DNA of 46,627 nt from Arenibacter sp. F20364 (GTDB lineage Bacteria > Bacteroidota > Bacteroidia > Flavobacteriales > Flavobacteriaceae). Where the stretch lies: the NCBI RefSeq assembly GCF_023015905.1, contig NZ_JALKBD010000034.1, positions 1 through 46,627 on the forward strand, given 5' to 3'. Positions 45,271-46,627 of the stretch are shown piece after piece. Both the position numbers and the translations under genes were made by a program. Numbering within the stretch: the stretch's first letter is position 1; each line of letters opens with the position of its first letter. The notes under the pieces were generated by a model. It was not told the DNA's origin, searched no databases, and saw nothing but the letters and a program-made list of their open reading frames with translations.

Positions 45271-45592
45271 AAAGTAACTATTGTTGGGATCTGTCCAAAT
45301 ATTTTTTAGGCCTTAGGGTAAATAACACATTTTCTTCAATTAAGATCGGGGGCGGGTAGTTAAGAACTTATCAAACCTTCGAAAATTAAACTATACATTC
45401 AGATCTCCAACTGATTTTTATTTTAGGTTATGTCTATTCCTATCCCAGTTATAGGCAGACCAAGGACATGGTAAAATAATGTTAGTCCTTGGTAAAATCC
45501 ATTTACTCCTTAGTCACTTATTAAATTTTCTTTGTAGGGAAAGATCTTGGTTATACACTACCAGTCTTCTAAACTTTAAAATTCAATAATTA
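45271..45592. other. Gap between the two permease genes
   Basis: Contains the inverted repeat at 45459-45493 described separately. No gene or terminator with a T run was recognised. It probably holds a promoter for the RhaT gene. Confidence 0.45.
45459..45493. promoter_or_regulatory. Inverted repeat upstream of the RhaT gene
   Basis: ACCAAGGAC (45459-45467) and GTCCTTGGT (45485-45493) are a perfect 9-bp inverted repeat with a 17-base centre, ending 99 bases before the start codon. GGTAAAAT follows each arm region as a direct repeat (45470 and 45491). No T run follows, so an operator is more likely than a terminator (inferred). Confidence 0.4.
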
Positions 45593-46561
45593 ATGGATAC
45601 CTATTTTTGGGCAATTACACTGGTCATTTTCGCAAGTTTTTTTCAGGGAACCTTTGGGCTGGGAATGAAATATATGGCTCCCCTTAAATGGGAAGCCTGG
45701 TGGTTGGTACATGCTTTTGTGGCTATGATTTTGGTTCCCATGGTTTGGGCCTTTATTGCCATTCCGGATTTGATAGCGGTAATCTCCCAGACCGACAGTG
45801 CTACCTTGTGGCTAGCTGCATTTTATGGTTTTCTTTGGGGTGTTGGAGGTATTCTTTTTGGAGTCAGCGTAGAGAAAACGGGAATTTCCATTACGTATGG
45901 CATTGTTATGGGCCTAGCAGCATCTATGGGGTCTATAATTCCTTTGTTCCAGATTGAAGGGGCATTATCGCAACCTTCCTTTCCGATTATTCTCATTGGG
46001 GTGGCATTGCTTCTGGTGGGAGTTGCCATTACTGCTGTCGCCGGAGTTCAGCGGGACAAACTAAAGTCAGGCGCTGCATCTTCCAGTAAGGCCATAAGAA
46101 TGGGAGTGTTGATTGCCGTGGCCTCGGGAATCCTCTCCGCTTTTTTGAATGTAGGTTTTGCAAACGCCGCCCCAGTGGCACAAACTGCGGTCAATGAATT
46201 TGGGGTTGGCACACAAAATGCCAGTTTGGCTTCGTGGGTGGTAGTTCTCCTAGGTGCTTTTACAATGAACGGGGGGTACGCTATTTTTCGATTGGTAAAA
46301 AACAATTCATGGAATTCCTTTAAGGTAGCGGAAAGTAAAAAAGCCTACCGCTGGGCTATATTGGCCGGAATATTTTGGTTCGCCGCCTTGGGGGTATACG
46401 GACAGGGAGCAGCGTTGATGGGGAATTTGGGGCCAGTTATCGGCTGGCCAATTCTTTTGGGACTAGCACTTATTATAAGCAACATTTGGGGGTACAGGGC
46501 AGGTGAATGGAAGGATTCCGGTAATTCTTTTAAGGTATTGTGCCTGTTGCACAAGTTATGA
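45593..46561 (+). CDS. rhaT: L-rhamnose/H+ symporter (RhaT) homologue, apparently truncated at its C-terminus
   Basis: 322 residues, nine or so membrane segments. RhaT features include GTFGLGMKYMAPLKWEAWW in segment 1, ISITYGIVMGLAASMGSIIPL, SGILSAFLNVGFANAAP and YGQGAALMGNLGPVIGWPILLGLALIISNIWGYRAGEW. Typical RhaT proteins run to about 340-350 residues and finish with one more membrane helix after the AGEWK motif. Here the frame ends NSFKVLCLLHKL with no final helix, and no neighbouring frame restores one. The divergence starts at about 46541, where a small inverted repeat TGTGC/GCACA appears. The gene is probably cut by an insertion. Together with the GntP gene and AraC regulator it suggests sugar or uronate uptake. 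Confidence 0.85.
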   Translation: MDTYFWAITLVIFASFFQGTFGLGMKYMAPLKWEAWWLVHAFVAMILVPMVWAFIAIPDLIAVISQTDSATLWLAAFYGFLWGVGGILFGVSVEKTGISITYGIVMGLAASMGSIIPLFQIEGALSQPSFPIILIGVALLLVGVAITAVAGVQRDKLKSGAASSSKAIRMGVLIAVASGILSAFLNVGFANAAPVAQTAVNEFGVGTQNASLASWVVVLLGAFTMNGGYAIFRLVKNNSWNSFKVAESKKAYRWAILAGIFWFAALGVYGQGAALMGNLGPVIGWPILLGLALIISNIWGYRAGEWKDSGNSFKVLCLLHKL

Positions 46562-46627
46562 AAAATTAATATTGGCTTAATATTAAAAAGAGGTCGATTT
46601 CGTAACTTAATGTATGCAAGGAAAAAA
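46541..46627. mobile_element. Possible left end of an insertion at the window edge
   Basis: After the RhaT sequence breaks off, the bases TGTGCCTGTTGCACA (46539-46553) form a short inverted repeat. TTAATATT (46566-46573) and AATATTAA (46579-46586) form a perfect hairpin. An ATG at 46611 (Met-Tyr-Ala-Arg-Lys) begins an open frame that leaves the window. This fits an insertion sequence end but is too short to name a family. Confidence 0.35.

Noticed and set aside
1..46627. CRISPR array, rRNA genes or intact tRNA genes
   Set aside because: No evenly spaced repeats of CRISPR size, no rRNA-like stretch and only the half tRNA-Asp were found on reading both strands.

Overview
The window looks like a piece of chromosome from a marine member of the Flavobacteriaceae (Bacteroidota). 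The grounds are family content: a type IX secretion type-B C-terminal sorting domain, the lineage-typical families DUF4270, DUF4907 and DUF6090, LytS/LytTR-type two-component pairs, many lipoproteins, a sulfatase, and a GntP plus RhaT sugar-transport locus. Genus cannot be fixed from the sequence. All gene names below are family assignments made by reading the sequence; no database search was run.

Region 1 (1-7007) is the right-hand end of an integrative element. It ends in a 3' half-copy of tRNA-Asp(GTC) (6965-7007) directly followed by the original tRNA terminator, and a CTn-type tyrosine recombinase (5604-6812) sits next to that att site. Inside the element is an integron-like module: an Xer/IntI-like recombinase (3899-5026), a simple junction site (3837-3852), a Nudix hydrolase gene, a ~240-bp hairpin-forming spacer that resembles an attC site (2904-3142), and a second cargo gene coding for a large PIN nuclease with a C-terminal DUF4435/TOPRIM-like domain (109-2865). 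Just past the stop codon of that gene lies the 3' end (domains V and VI) of a group II intron in the opposite orientation.

Region 2 (7300-19150) is ordinary chromosome: an Amidohydro_2 enzyme, a secreted nucleoside hydrolase, a secreted protein of unknown function, an ornithine cyclodeaminase/mu-crystallin family enzyme, an SLC12-type cation-chloride cotransporter homologue, a PQQ-dehydrogenase-like propeller lipoprotein with a C-terminal cytochrome c, and a propeller plus alpha-barrel secreted protein.

Region 3 (19195-40946) contains three separate LytS-type histidine kinase/LytTR regulator pairs, each next to envelope genes: (a) a divergent cluster with an EF-hand protein, two YHYH-domain proteins, a DUF6702-like protein, a MORN-type lipoprotein, a SCO1/SenC copper chaperone and a DUF6090 protein; (b) a Kelch lipoprotein and DUF4907 protein in one operon with the kinase and regulator, divergent from a DUF4270 lipoprotein and an outer-membrane beta-barrel; (c) a TolC-MacA-MacB type efflux operon whose last two genes are the kinase and regulator. 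A sulfatase lies between (a) and (b).

Region 4 (41269-46627) carries a T9SS type-B cargo protein, an AraC-family regulator, a GntP-family permease and an L-rhamnose/H+ symporter (RhaT) homologue. The RhaT reading frame ends early, at a point that looks like an insertion junction running to the window edge.
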